From a virus, in the IMG/VR virus record IMGVR_UViG_3300022891_000002, positions 62,001 through 126,000 of that record: DNA of 64,000 nt; one strand, given 5' to 3'. Shown here piece after piece: positions 1 to 8,716 of the stretch; position 1 is the stretch's first letter, and the number at the start of each line of letters is the position of its first letter. Position numbers and translations under genes: made by a program. The notes beneath the pieces are model-generated. The model ran no database searches, was not told the DNA's origin, and saw nothing but the letters and a program-made list of their open reading frames with translations.

Positions 1-2
1 TT

Positions 3-3000
3 TTAGTAGCTCTTAAAGAGATTGGAGTAGAAACTGAAAAAGCTCTTACAGCAGATTCAATTGATTTCAATAAGTTTGAAGAGAACTTGGGAATGTATGT
101 TGAATCTTTAAATGCAGTTGCAGAAAGTGGAGAAGCTACAAGTGAAGAAATAGCTAAGAAGTTTGAGAATGTCTACAACCAAATGAAAGGTAGAGTTACT
201 CCGGCTGCCTACAAAGATTTAACTGAGACTCTAATTGGTTATGAAAAAGCGGCTTCGGAACAACGAATCAGCTATATTGGAATGGAAACTTCTGCTCTTG
301 AACAACAGAAGAAATATGGATTCTTACTAGAAACAGATTATATAGAGCAAATTAATAAACTCAATATTCAAACTTCTGAAGAAAATATTAAGAATAAGAA
401 AATAGAACTAGCTAGGTTACTTACTTTATACAAAGAATCAGCTCCTCAAGTAGTTAAAGCTAAAGCAGAATTAGAAGCTCTCGAACTGAATCTTTCAAGT
501 CAAAAGTCCAATAATCCCGTAGAAATTGCTAAAGCTCAAAGCAAAGAAAGATTTGATACTTTAAAGAAAGAACTTGAACTAGGAACTATAACTAGGAGAC
601 AGTTTATTGAAGAAGAACTCAAAGATTCTAGAACTCTTTATGAAACTCAGCTAGTAGAAAAACAAAAAACTCTTACGGAATTACTAAAAGATGAAGTTAA
701 AAATGCTAAAGCTATCAAAGCTCTTCGTAAATCTATGGAGTCAGATGAGCAAGACTTTAACTTAAATCTATTAGAAATTAACAGAAGGAGAATAGAAGAA
801 CAATTTAAGCTACAAACTAATGCTTTAGGTAAGAGAGAGCTTGAAGCTAGAAAAGACGCTCTTAACGGAAATACTAAAGAGGAACTTGAATCTGTCCGTA
901 AATTAGAAACAGATAAGATTGCTCTAAACATTCAGACTTTAGAAGCTAGGTTAGCAGTAGAAAAACAAGGAAGTGAGAAGTTCTTAGAAATAGAGAAACA
1001 GTTATCAGAAGCTCGACTATCTTTACAAGAAACTCAAGTTAAACAATCTAAAGATAGAACTAATGAAGAGATTGAGAGAAAGAAAAGTGAGTTAAACACT
1101 ATAGCTGCTCTTGAAGAACGCAACAATATTCGTGGTACTAGCAATAAAAGTCTTGAGAATACTCGTCAACTAAGAGAGAAAGAAGTTCAGTTATCTATTG
1201 ATTCTATTAACTCCCAAATTGCTCTGACTGAAAAAGGAAGTAAGGAAAGGTTAGCTCTTGAACAACAGTTAGTTCTCGAAGTTAATAAGTTACAGAAGAC
1301 TCAATTTGATAACCAGAAAGAAAGACTAGAACAATCCTTAGAAGATAGACGTAAAAAGTTAGAAGCTAAACAAATGGATTTAGAGAAGAATTCTATTAAA
1401 GGTACTACTGATGAAGATATTGAAGCTAGCAGAAAGTTAAAAGAAGAGGAAATCAATTCTACTATTGAAACTCTTAAGCAAAGGTCAGCTCTGTATCGTG
1501 AAGGTAGCAAAGAGAGAGTTGCTCTTGAACAAGAAATAGCTAAAGAAACTCTTAGGTTAGATAAGCAAGTCTATGAAAATCAAAAGTCTAGATTACAGAC
1601 TCAAATAGATAACAAGAAGAAAGCTTTTAAGGATAGTCAACTAGCTCTAGAAAAACTTTTGGTACTTGGAACCTCTACTGAAGATTCTAAGAAAGTTCGT
1701 GCATCTAAAGAGCAAGAAATTCAACTGACTATTGAAGGTATTAAACAAGAAATTAACTTAACTAAAGCGGGTTCTACTCAAAGAAAAGACTTAGAACGTA
1801 GCTTAAGAGAAGAGTTACTTAAGTTAGATAAACAAAGAATAGCAAATAAGAGAGATTTAATCGATGAAGAGATATCTTTAGAAAAAACTAAGATTACTAA
1901 AATCCAGTCTCTACTTGAACGTTCTACTATTGGCGGAACTTTTGAGAAAGATTTAGAAAAGATAAGAGAACTTAAAGTCAAGGAAACTCAAATTGTAATT
2001 CAATCTATTCAGAAGCAATTAGCAACTTACAAGTTAGGTAGCAAAGAGAGATTAAATTTAGAAGCAGCTTTAACTCAAGAGATTACTAAGTTACAAAAGA
2101 TTCAGTTTGGTAACAAGAAAGAGAAGCTAGAATCCCAACTTGAAGATGCAAAAAATAAATTAGATAAGCAGATTGCATTAAAAGAAGCTGCTCTAGTAGA
2201 TGGTGCAACTGAAAACGAACTTAAGATAGTAGAAGCTGCAAAAATAAAAGAGACACAGCTTACTATTGACTCTCTTAAAAAGCAGATAAATCTTTATAAA
2301 GTTGGTAGTAAAGAACGTCTTGCATTAGAAGTAAATCTACAAAAAGAAATCAACAATCTTAGGAAACAAACTTTAGATAAAGAAAAGAATTTAATTCAAA
2401 CTAATTTAGAGTTCAAGAAAACTCGAATTGATTTGGACAATATTGAGCAAGAGAAGAAACTTCTGAGAGGAGATACGGATAGAGAAAGTTTTGAAGATAA
2501 GTTAACTGCTTCATCTCAAAGAGTAAATCTATTACAACAAGATGCGTTTACCAAACAACTTAAACTCTATCAAAAAGGAAGTAGAGAATATTTAGATATT
2601 TTGAAAAATCTTTCCCAGCTTCAAGTAGATTACCAAAAGTCAGTAGTAGACAAAGCTATTCGTGATATTGACAGAATTACTAAAGCTCAGAACAACTCAA
2701 TAGAAGCTCAGAAAATATTTATTACTCGTCAACTTAGTTCTAGTGATAACTTAACTAAGGAACTTCAAGAGCAAATTAAACTTGAGGATTCTCGAAGTTC
2801 AGTAGTTAAAGCTACAGCGGACTATCAAGTTGGTTTATTAGAACTAGCTAAAAGGTCAACTGGAGATGTAGAGAAAAGAGCTAAAATTGATGTTCAAATA
2901 GCTGAATTAAAACAAAAGTCTCTATTAGAAGCTCAAGAGTTAGAAATTAATTCTATTAAGAACAACGCAATTATTAATGAAGCTGCCTTGGAAAGAGAAC

Positions 3001-4823
3001 GAATCCAAATCAGCCTTAATAGATTAGAGCTTGATAGAAGTAAGTTACAGACTGAAGCAGAACTAAGGAAAGCTAAGTTAAATAAGTTAGATTCAGCAGC
3101 AATAGAAGCTCTCCAGTTACAGCTAGACTCTATTAATGACCAATATGACGCTCTTGGTAGAAGTGAAAATCTTATTTCTACTCAAATTGCTAATCAAGCT
3201 GAAATTAGTCAAAATCAAATTAGAGTCATTAAGCAACAGCAAGATTTAGCTCAAAAGAATAGTGCGTTAGACGTTGAACAAGCTAAACAAGGTCTTATCA
3301 TTGCAGGTTACGAGAAACAGCTCTCACAACTTAAGATGAAAGGAACGTTAATAGAAGCCAATGCAAATAAAGAAAAAGTTATTGGTGACTTGCTAACTAA
3401 AGCTTACGACACTCAGATTGCTCTATTAAATAGTAGAAAGGAATTAATGGACTCTACTCTTGGCTCTATTGATACTTTGTACGGAATTGAGCAGTCAATG
3501 GCTAAATCTGACTTAACTAAAGACAAGTTAGCTAGAGAACAGGCTAAAGATAAACTGACTTTCCTAGAACTTCAACAAAGAATGGAGAATGAAAGTTTTA
3601 ATCTAGAAAAAGCTAAGAATAAGATTGTAAGAGAGAGACAAAAAGTAGAGCTAACTATTGCAGAAATTAATGCTAAACAAGCTCTTGCAATGTCCAAAGC
3701 AGAAGAAGCTAGAACTAACGCTAGAAAAGATGCTACTGATGAAGAGAAATTAGCATCTCGATTAGCCGTTGAATCTGCGGAACAAGGAATTTTAGCAGCT
3801 AAAGCAAATAAGGAACTAGCTATTGAAGTATCTAAAATAGAAGAACAATCCGAGAAGAATAAAGAACTAATTAATGCTCGGAACCAAAGAAATCAAAGAC
3901 TACAAGCAGAAATGGCAGTTGCACAAACTACTACTAATACCGCTGATGATAGTCAAGTAAGAGGCAAAGCTCAGAGATTCAGAGAGTTAGATGAAAGAAG
4001 TATAGGAGATAATAATTTAACTTCTAATACTCAATCACAAGTAGAGAAGATACTTAAAGAATTTAGTGAGTCTATGAGGTCACGTAAGCCGATTGAGGAA
4101 ATATCTACTACTAACCTTACTAACCCTCTAAGTACAGATACTCAGCCCAAGAATAATATCTCACCTACTAACATCCTAGGTATTGGTGGACTAGGTAGAG
4201 GTGTTACAACAAGTTCAGGTACTAATAGAGATAATGATAAGACTAAGAAAGATAGTAAGGACAGTACAGCTAGTTCTATATCTAATTTAAGTAAGTCTAT
4301 TGATAAAGCAGAGAAGTCTATTACTAAAAAATTAGGATTAGATACTCAATCACTTATAAAGACTTTCAACATTAATAGTAAGACACTTAATAAACTAATA
4401 GAGGTAAGTGTAAAGAACATAGGTAAGAATATTACTACTGCTACTAATACTATTACTGGCACAACCCTTAAAGGTAATAAAGTAATTAAACCACCTAAGC
4501 CAAAGAAAGGACAAATCGTACCTGACTCACTTAGAACTATTAGAGAAGCTATTACTAACTTTAAGTTGTCAGTAGACAAGTCTAATGTAGCTAAAAAGAA
4601 AGAAGCTGATATTAGATATAAAGAAGAACAGAAAGATAATGATAAGTTACAGAAGTCAATTGAACAACTAATAGATAAGATTGAGGAACATATTGAGAAA
4701 GGTGGTAACGTAAACATTACTTCTCCTATATCTGTCACTGGTGGAGGAGATAAGAACACAGGTATAGAGATTAACAAGCACTTATTTGGATTAGCTGAGA
4801 AGATTAGAAGGAGGCAAAACTAA
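3..4823 (+). CDS. Tail tape measure-like coiled-coil protein (5' end outside window)
   Basis: The frame is open from base 3, so the gene starts left of the window; at least 1,606 residues are visible. Nearly all of it is charged K/E/Q/L-rich coiled coil with no enzyme motif. A G-S-(K/x)-E-R-L-x-L-E anchor recurs at bases 969, 1236, 1503, 1770, 2037, 2304 and 2577, i.e. every 89 codons (91 for the last step), marking tandem degenerate repeats. The last ~280 residues are Ser/Thr/Asn-rich and less helical. Size, repeats and position just before tail genes fit a tape measure protein that sets tail length and spans the tail tube. The N-terminal part, where membrane segments or a TMP domain would help, is not visible, so another large coiled-coil virion protein remains possible. 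Its stop overlaps the next start by one base (TAATG). Confidence 0.75.
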   Translation, partial: LVALKEIGVETEKALTADSIDFNKFEENLGMYVESLNAVAESGEATSEEIAKKFENVYNQMKGRVTPAAYKDLTETLIGYEKAASEQRISYIGMETSALEQQKKYGFLLETDYIEQINKLNIQTSEENIKNKKIELARLLTLYKESAPQVVKAKAELEALELNLSSQKSNNPVEIAKAQSKERFDTLKKELELGTITRRQFIEEELKDSRTLYETQLVEKQKTLTELLKDEVKNAKAIKALRKSMESDEQDFNLNLLEINRRRIEEQFKLQTNALGKRELEARKDALNGNTKEELESVRKLETDKIALNIQTLEARLAVEKQGSEKFLEIEKQLSEARLSLQETQVKQSKDRTNEEIERKKSELNTIAALEERNNIRGTSNKSLENTRQLREKEVQLSIDSINSQIALTEKGSKERLALEQQLVLEVNKLQKTQFDNQKERLEQSLEDRRKKLEAKQMDLEKNSIKGTTDEDIEASRKLKEEEINSTIETLKQRSALYREGSKERVALEQEIAKETLRLDKQVYENQKSRLQTQIDNKKKAFKDSQLALEKLLVLGTSTEDSKKVRASKEQEIQLTIEGIKQEINLTKAGSTQRKDLERSLREELLKLDKQRIANKRDLIDEEISLEKTKITKIQSLLERSTIGGTFEKDLEKIRELKVKETQIVIQSIQKQLATYKLGSKERLNLEAALTQEITKLQKIQFGNKKEKLESQLEDAKNKLDKQIALKEAALVDGATENELKIVEAAKIKETQLTIDSLKKQINLYKVGSKERLALEVNLQKEINNLRKQTLDKEKNLIQTNLEFKKTRIDLDNIEQEKKLLRGDTDRESFEDKLTASSQRVNLLQQDAFTKQLKLYQKGSREYLDILKNLSQLQVDYQKSVVDKAIRDIDRITKAQNNSIEAQKIFITRQLSSSDNLTKELQEQIKLEDSRSSVVKATADYQVGLLELAKRSTGDVEKRAKIDVQIAELKQKSLLEAQELEINSIKNNAIINEAALERERIQISLNRLELDRSKLQTEAELRKAKLNKLDSAAIEALQLQLDSINDQYDALGRSENLISTQIANQAEISQNQIRVIKQQQDLAQKNSALDVEQAKQGLIIAGYEKQLSQLKMKGTLIEANANKEKVIGDLLTKAYDTQIALLNSRKELMDSTLGSIDTLYGIEQSMAKSDLTKDKLAREQAKDKLTFLELQQRMENESFNLEKAKNKIVRERQKVELTIAEINAKQALAMSKAEEARTNARKDATDEEKLASRLAVESAEQGILAAKANKELAIEVSKIEEQSEKNKELINARNQRNQRLQAEMAVAQTTTNTADDSQVRGKAQRFRELDERSIGDNNLTSNTQSQVEKILKEFSESMRSRKPIEEISTTNLTNPLSTDTQPKNNISPTNILGIGGLGRGVTTSSGTNRDNDKTKKDSKDSTASSISNLSKSIDKAEKSITKKLGLDTQSLIKTFNINSKTLNKLIEVSVKNIGKNITTATNTITGTTLKGNKVIKPPKPKKGQIVPDSLRTIREAITNFKLSVDKSNVAKKKEADIRYKEEQKDNDKLQKSIEQLIDKIEEHIEKGGNVNITSPISVTGGGDKNTGIEINKHLFGLAEKIRRRQN

Positions 4824-5413
4824 TGGCAACTTTTCAAGATATAGATGACCCAGTAATACTAGGACAACACGGTAGAGAAGATGATTTAACTAAGTGTTTT
4901 CCTTTTACTCGGAAGTTATGTTTCTTAAACGAGAAAAATTTATTAGAAGGTACCGAGATAGGTAAAGAAGTTCTATATACTATCAGAGGTAAATCTTATA
5001 TCTGTCTATTTCTTGAACCTAATGCGTATCAAGTAATTATTGAAGGGGAAGCTACTCGAATGGCACCTACTGGTTCAGGTTCTTATGTTAAATATTCCTT
5101 AATTAGGAAAGGATTTACTGCTCAATTTGATTATACACTTACTGACGTTATGGTTTCTATAGACAAAATAGCTAAAGATGCGATTAAAGAGAAGAAGTTT
5201 GTAGAAGTAATAGATTATGTAAGACCTGAAACCGAGAATTATGATATTGGCTACACAATCCGAAAAGGACTAATCTACTTACCTCTACAATATACTGGAC
5301 AAATGAGTGGGGAGAAAACAGTTGATAATATAACTAAACCTACTACTCGGCCTATTCTTACCCCTGAAGGATTTACTCTTACTTTTACTGAGAATTCTTA
5401 TCGGATGGGTTAG
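4823..5413 (+). CDS. Putative tail protein downstream of tape measure
   Basis: A 196-residue soluble protein whose ATG shares a base with the tape measure stop, so it is translationally coupled to it; the sequence GGAGG lies about 10 bases upstream. It is rich in beta-prone segments and has no signal peptide, membrane segment or catalytic motif that I recognise. Small proteins directly after the tape measure are often distal-tail or baseplate components, and that position is the only functional clue. Its 3' end overlaps the convergent gene at 5385 by 29 bases. Confidence 0.55.
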   Translation: MATFQDIDDPVILGQHGREDDLTKCFPFTRKLCFLNEKNLLEGTEIGKEVLYTIRGKSYICLFLEPNAYQVIIEGEATRMAPTGSGSYVKYSLIRKGFTAQFDYTLTDVMVSIDKIAKDAIKEKKFVEVIDYVRPETENYDIGYTIRKGLIYLPLQYTGQMSGEKTVDNITKPTTRPILTPEGFTLTFTENSYRMG

Positions 5414-5708
5414 AAAACATTTCCATATCAAAAGGAGAAGGGCCAATACCGTTATAGTAATCTTGTAAAGCAAAAGAGTAATATATAGCTTTACCTATTT
5501 CTTCATCGGTTAGAGATTTATTTACCCACTCATTAAACTTCTCTTCTCCCCATTTAGCTTTTAACTTAGAATAGAGTCGGGTTTTTATTTCTTTACATTC
5601 CTTTTCATAATCGAAAGGTATCATAGGAGAGTTTTCTATCTCTTTTATATAGCTATGAAGATTTTCTAACGGGTTACTGTTATTAAAATCTTTCCATTTA
5701 TTAACCAT
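5385..5708 (-). CDS. Hypothetical protein, 107 aa
   Basis: Acidic and aromatic-rich soluble protein, last gene of the minus-strand block 5385-7892. Its central part, with a DYEKECKEIKTRLYSKLKAK stretch, looks helical. Its end runs 29 bases into the 3' end of the convergent tail gene. No family recognised. Confidence 0.7.
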   Translation of the reverse strand: MVNKWKDFNNSNPLENLHSYIKEIENSPMIPFDYEKECKEIKTRLYSKLKAKWGEEKFNEWVNKSLTDEEIGKAIYYSFALQDYYNGIGPSPFDMEMFSNPSDKNSQ

Positions 5709-5713
5709 ATTAC

Positions 5714-6016
5714 TTACTCTTCTCTAATTAAAATCACTTTAGTTTCATCTTCAATAGGTTCAGGAAAATTAGGATAGTACCACTCATCACTTACTAACTT
5801 AAACCTACTTTTACAGTTAGAACAAGTACAGAACTCTCTTTTTCCCGTAAAGTATGTCTGTAAACTACCATACTCTTCTAGCTCAATATACTTTCCCTTA
5901 CAAATAGGACATTCTTCTAAATAATTATCCGTTGTTTCATTACATAAATCACAACAATAGTCTGAGTCTATTACAACATCTAAAACTTTCTTGACTATTA
6001 ATCTATTACCTGTCAT
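5714..6016 (-). CDS. Zinc-ribbon protein (paralogue of 48567-49070)
   Basis: A 100-residue protein with three Cys pairs: CDLC near residue 19, CPIC near 36 and CSNC near 61, suggesting two zinc-binding sites. A protein encoded at 48567-49070 shares the same arrangement, including CCD-x-CNE, CPICK and the segment FKLVS before WY, so the two are paralogues. Zinc ribbons of this kind bind nucleic acid or protein; no specific role can be assigned. It lies in a run of small minus-strand genes interrupting the tail module. Confidence 0.75.
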   Translation of the reverse strand: MTGNRLIVKKVLDVVIDSDYCCDLCNETTDNYLEECPICKGKYIELEEYGSLQTYFTGKREFCTCSNCKSRFKLVSDEWYYPNFPEPIEDETKVILIREE

Positions 6017-6175
6017 CTACTTACCTTCCTTCAATCGTTTAGTTTCATAATGCCTTAAGAACTTAGTCAACATCTCTTTAAGTTTAGGTAAAGCTATATC
6101 GGAGTAATCAAACACAATTTCGTTAAATAACTCATCACACTCATTTCTTAATTCGTCTTTTTCTTGTTCAGTCAT
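6017..6175 (-). CDS. Small hypothetical protein, 52 aa
   Basis: Short frame with ATG at 6175 and TAG at 6017, overlapping the upstream gene's TGA at 6168 and ending directly before the zinc-ribbon gene's ATG. Highly charged, with a predicted helix carrying LPKLKEMLTKFLRHY. It fills what would otherwise be a gap in a tightly packed block. Function unknown. Confidence 0.65.
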   Translation of the reverse strand: MTEQEKDELRNECDELFNEIVFDYSDIALPKLKEMLTKFLRHYETKRLKEGK

Positions 6176-6371
6176 ATCTCTTTAACTTGTTATACTTAGC
6201 TTTTACTGATATTAGATAAGATACTACTTCTTTCATTGACTCCGGATGAAAGTTTAGTAGCTCCCATAGTAAAGTATGTATGTTATCTATTTCTTCTGCT
6301 TCTTTACTTGTGACCTCCTTATATAGTCTTGAGTATAGGAAGTCATTAGTAGATGTTCCTTTCTTAGTCAT
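6168..6371 (-). CDS. Small hypothetical protein, 67 aa
   Basis: Helical protein with the segment LLWELLNFHPESMKEVVSYL. Similar L-L-x(4-6)-P-E/R-S-x2-E-V patterns occur in the small proteins at 6601, 39349 and 44562, suggesting a loose family of short helical proteins. Its ATG overlaps the stop of the next upstream gene by four bases. Function unknown. Confidence 0.7.
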   Translation of the reverse strand: MTKKGTSTNDFLYSRLYKEVTSKEAEEIDNIHTLLWELLNFHPESMKEVVSYLISVKAKYNKLKRYD

Positions 6372-6598
6372 AACCTCCTTGACTTAAGCTCTAAGGCTAT
6401 TCTTTCTTGTAGATATATAATATCACTAAGAATATTAGTAAGCTTATCTCTTATAGCAGGTAATCTCTCATCTACTATAATCTGCAATGTTCTATAGTCT
6501 TTCTCTTCTTCTACTGACTTCTCTAACTGTTCTAACTCATAGGTATATTGTTTATGCTCAGCTCTTAATATCTCTAGTTGTTGTTCATTAGTAGTCAT
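6368..6598 (-). CDS. Small coiled-coil protein, 76 aa
   Basis: Almost the whole chain is a predicted coiled coil (EQLEILRAEHKQYTYELEQL near the start, then an ERLPAIRDKL segment). No enzyme or DNA-binding motif. ATGA-type overlap with the downstream gene. Function unknown. Confidence 0.75.
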   Translation of the reverse strand: MTTNEQQLEILRAEHKQYTYELEQLEKSVEEEKDYRTLQIIVDERLPAIRDKLTNILSDIIYLQERIALELKSRRL

Positions 6599-6600
6599 AG

Positions 6601-6732
6601 TTAATTCCCTAAGTTTAGTGCTAAGCTAGATACTTCATCAATACTTCTAGGATACTTAGTTAGTAACTTACCTAATAACTCAAAACATTTAGTTACTCTA
6701 CTTGTATAACTATCTTCATTACTCAAGGTCAT
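6601..6732 (-). CDS. Small hypothetical protein, 43 aa
   Basis: Short frame with ATG at 6732, inside the 3' end of the upstream gene, and TAA at 6601. It carries CFELLGKLLTKYPRSIDEV, resembling the C-terminal helix of neighbours at 6168 and 39349. No clear ribosome binding site is visible, so translation is presumably coupled to the overlapping upstream gene. Confidence 0.55.
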   Translation of the reverse strand: MTLSNEDSYTSRVTKCFELLGKLLTKYPRSIDEVSSLALNLGN

Positions 6733-7000
6733 AATATTTATTTATATCCACTACATCTTTTGGATTCTGTAAACTATCTTGTAGTTTTATTACTTTAACT
6801 AAAGTTCTATCTACGTGTCTACTCATTAAAAGCTGCCAATTTCTAATCTTTACCAGTTCCATCTTTAACTCATATACATTACTAGGACTATCTACTATAT
6901 ACAAGTTATCTATATTCTCTATATTTTTCTTAAGTGAGTTAATATACTCCTCTAATTTAACTAAATACTCGTAAGCTATAGATTCAGATATACTACTCAT
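6719..7000 (-). CDS. Hypothetical helical protein, 93 aa
   Basis: Predicted all-helical (segments AYEYLVKLEEYINSLKKNIE and ELVKIRNWQLLMSRHVDRTL). No recognised domain. It overlaps both neighbours by a few bases, as usual in this block. Confidence 0.7.
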   Translation of the reverse strand: MSSISESIAYEYLVKLEEYINSLKKNIENIDNLYIVDSPSNVYELKMELVKIRNWQLLMSRHVDRTLVKVIKLQDSLQNPKDVVDINKYYDLE

Positions 7001-7256
7001 TCCCCTTCACCTTCCTTACTTGTTTCTTTTCTCTTGAGTATAATACCTTTAAATAGTTTATTACCTCATTTAATATATCTGAGTAGATGTCTCTCCCACC
7101 CAATAAGTCTACTAACTCATGAGCTACTTCTCTCTTCTCAATATTAGTTCTCATCCTTATAAATGCAAACCAATCAGTATAGTCATCTGCACAAGAGACT
7201 ACTAATCTTCCATCAGGTAACTTCTTATATCTAGGTTCCTGCTTCATCTTCTTCAT
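6993..7256 (-). CDS. Hypothetical basic protein, 87 aa
   Basis: Lys/Arg-rich protein with a central DDYTDWFAFIRMRTN segment and a basic C-terminus. The start lies within the 3' end of the gene at 7231-7389 (26-base overlap). No family recognised. Confidence 0.65.
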   Translation of the reverse strand: MKKMKQEPRYKKLPDGRLVVSCADDYTDWFAFIRMRTNIEKREVAHELVDLLGGRDIYSDILNEVINYLKVLYSREKKQVRKVKGNE

Positions 7257-7389
7257 CTAAATTATTCTCTAATTGGTAAATAAAGTCTAGTAATACTTCA
7301 TAAAGGTTCTTATAGAAGTAAGGTAGAGAATTACAGTAATCTTGCTCTATAGCTTCTATAAGTTCTAAACATTTAACTCTATTGCTCAT
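7231..7389 (-). CDS. Small acidic protein, 52 aa
   Basis: ATG at 7389, TAG at 7231; it fills the gap between two annotated frames and overlaps both. Contains CLELIEAIEQDY, a tyrosine-rich middle and a very acidic end (NLDEEDEAGT). Function unknown. Confidence 0.6.
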   Translation of the reverse strand: MSNRVKCLELIEAIEQDYCNSLPYFYKNLYEVLLDFIYQLENNLDEEDEAGT

Positions 7390-7612
7390 TTTCTCTCTCC
7401 ATTACTTCCTGAATACTAAAGAAAACAGCGTTAGTCATTCCATATAAAGCAGCAGTGTATTTTTGCATTAACTTAATTCTTTCCATTAGCTCTTTTGGGT
7501 TACTACTTCCGTTACTCATATTACTAGCTATTAGTTGTATATAAGTAGCAGTTTTGTAGAAGTCAGTAAGATAATGCTGGATTAATAACTCTACGTGACT
7601 CTCGTTAGTCAT
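7379..7612 (-). CDS. Hypothetical helical protein, 77 aa
   Basis: I place the start at the ATG at 7612 (MTNESHVELL) because AGGAG lies about seven bases upstream; a longer reading begins at 7627. Helical, with a segment LMERIKLMQKYTAALYG. Overlaps both neighbours. No recognised domain. Confidence 0.7.
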   Translation of the reverse strand: MTNESHVELLIQHYLTDFYKTATYIQLIASNMSNGSSNPKELMERIKLMQKYTAALYGMTNAVFFSIQEVMERENEQ

Positions 7613-7892
7613 CTTCTTTCTCCTCATCTAGTACATAAGATAAAGGTTTCTTACGTCCTTTATACTGAGCTTTCACAGTAAATGTTCGTTTCTTTTTAGG
7701 AAACATAAATGTCCAGATATCTAACACATTTACTTCCGAGGACTCATCTTCACAATTCCATAACCTAAGTTCCTCATTAGATAGAGGTTCAAAGAAAGCA
7801 TCTGCTAACTTACTTTGTAATAGACCTAGAGTACCTGGTCTATTACTAATAAACTTATCTATTAAGTCCAATTCTTTTTGTGTTAGTCTCAT
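7605..7892 (-). CDS. Hypothetical protein, 95 aa
   Basis: First gene of the minus-strand block ending at 5385. The N-terminal third is helical (QKELDLIDKFIS), followed by a tryptophan-containing segment and a basic strand (PKKKRTFTVKAQYKGRKKP). Only 24 bases separate its start from the divergent + gene at 7917, so that gap must hold any promoters. Function unknown. Confidence 0.7.
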   Translation of the reverse strand: MRLTQKELDLIDKFISNRPGTLGLLQSKLADAFFEPLSNEELRLWNCEDESSEVNVLDIWTFMFPKKKRTFTVKAQYKGRKKPLSYVLDEEKEDD

Positions 7893-7916
7893 AGAAGGTC
7901 TTTTCCTTATTTACTT

Positions 7917-8324
7917 ATGTTCAAGATAACTCGTAACTCTACTACTTCCAACACTATTCTCGAAGGCGAGGTCTACTCGACTATATCTCCATCATCTATA
8001 TCAGTACCTTGCTTTCAATTAACTAACAGCCTTCCTACTCTAACTAACTTTACTCCTATGTTTCAACTAGAACATATGAATGAAGTAGCTGAGACAGTAG
8101 ATGACTTTGTATTTAGTCTCAGTACAGTACCTTCTCAGTATCAAGTAGTAGAACTAGATATCTTATCTACTAATCTCATAGAAGACCTAGATAACTTGTA
8201 CTTTAATGGTGGTAAGTATCAGAACTTATTGTCCTTAGATGAGTTTAGTTTCGTTACTAATGTAGATGATTCGTTAGTACCTGAAGTAGACTCCTTACCT
8301 ATAGAAGAAAGAGAAAGCACTTAA
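7917..8324 (+). CDS. Hypothetical protein in tail module, 135 aa
   Basis: Acidic, Ser/Thr/Leu-rich + strand protein between the minus-strand blocks, in the same orientation as the tail genes, so possibly virion-associated. It resembles small baseplate or tail-associated proteins only in composition and place. Its last bases overlap the convergent gene at 8321 (four bases). Confidence 0.6.
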   Translation: MFKITRNSTTSNTILEGEVYSTISPSSISVPCFQLTNSLPTLTNFTPMFQLEHMNEVAETVDDFVFSLSTVPSQYQVVELDILSTNLIEDLDNLYFNGGKYQNLLSLDEFSFVTNVDDSLVPEVDSLPIEEREST

Positions 8325-8710
8325 ACATCTAATACAAGGAGTTGTTCGTGATAATCTAAAGTATCATCTGACATATAACTTACATTCCTATCTGTTAAAG
8401 GATGTTGCACTAAATACTGTTTACTTTTTCTGAGTATTTCTATTACTCCTTCATAAGTTATCTCATCATAGAGCATCCAAGTTCTGAACTTAGCTTCTTG
8501 AGTAATATCTATTAGACTTTTAAGGTCTATAGGTAATCTCTTAGCTATATAACTAGCAGCTTCATACGCAACACTTATGCTAATAGATTGGTCTAACTTA
8601 TCTACCCACCAACTAGGTAAACCTATAGCTCTTATAAACTCTTTTGAAAAACCTAACTTCTCTAACTTGCTATATAACTCAGTCATCGTTAATTTGTCAT
8701 TTACCTTCAT
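8321..8710 (-). CDS. Hypothetical helical protein, 129 aa
   Basis: A single minus-strand gene wedged between two + strand tail genes: it overlaps the 7917 gene at its 3' end and starts only six bases from the divergent ATG at 8717. Soluble, mostly helical (TMTELYSKLEKLGFSKEFI). No domain recognised. Confidence 0.7.
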   Translation of the reverse strand: MKVNDKLTMTELYSKLEKLGFSKEFIRAIGLPSWWVDKLDQSISISVAYEAASYIAKRLPIDLKSLIDITQEAKFRTWMLYDEITYEGVIEILRKSKQYLVQHPLTDRNVSYMSDDTLDYHEQLLVLDV

Positions 8711-8716
8711 ATTACT

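Noticed and set aside
647-4777. Open minus-strand frames opposite the tape measure gene (647-931, 1301-1510, 1778-1981, 4346-4777)
   Set aside because: Ser/Leu-rich antisense shadows of a repetitive Lys/Glu-rich gene, with no ribosome sites or operon context.
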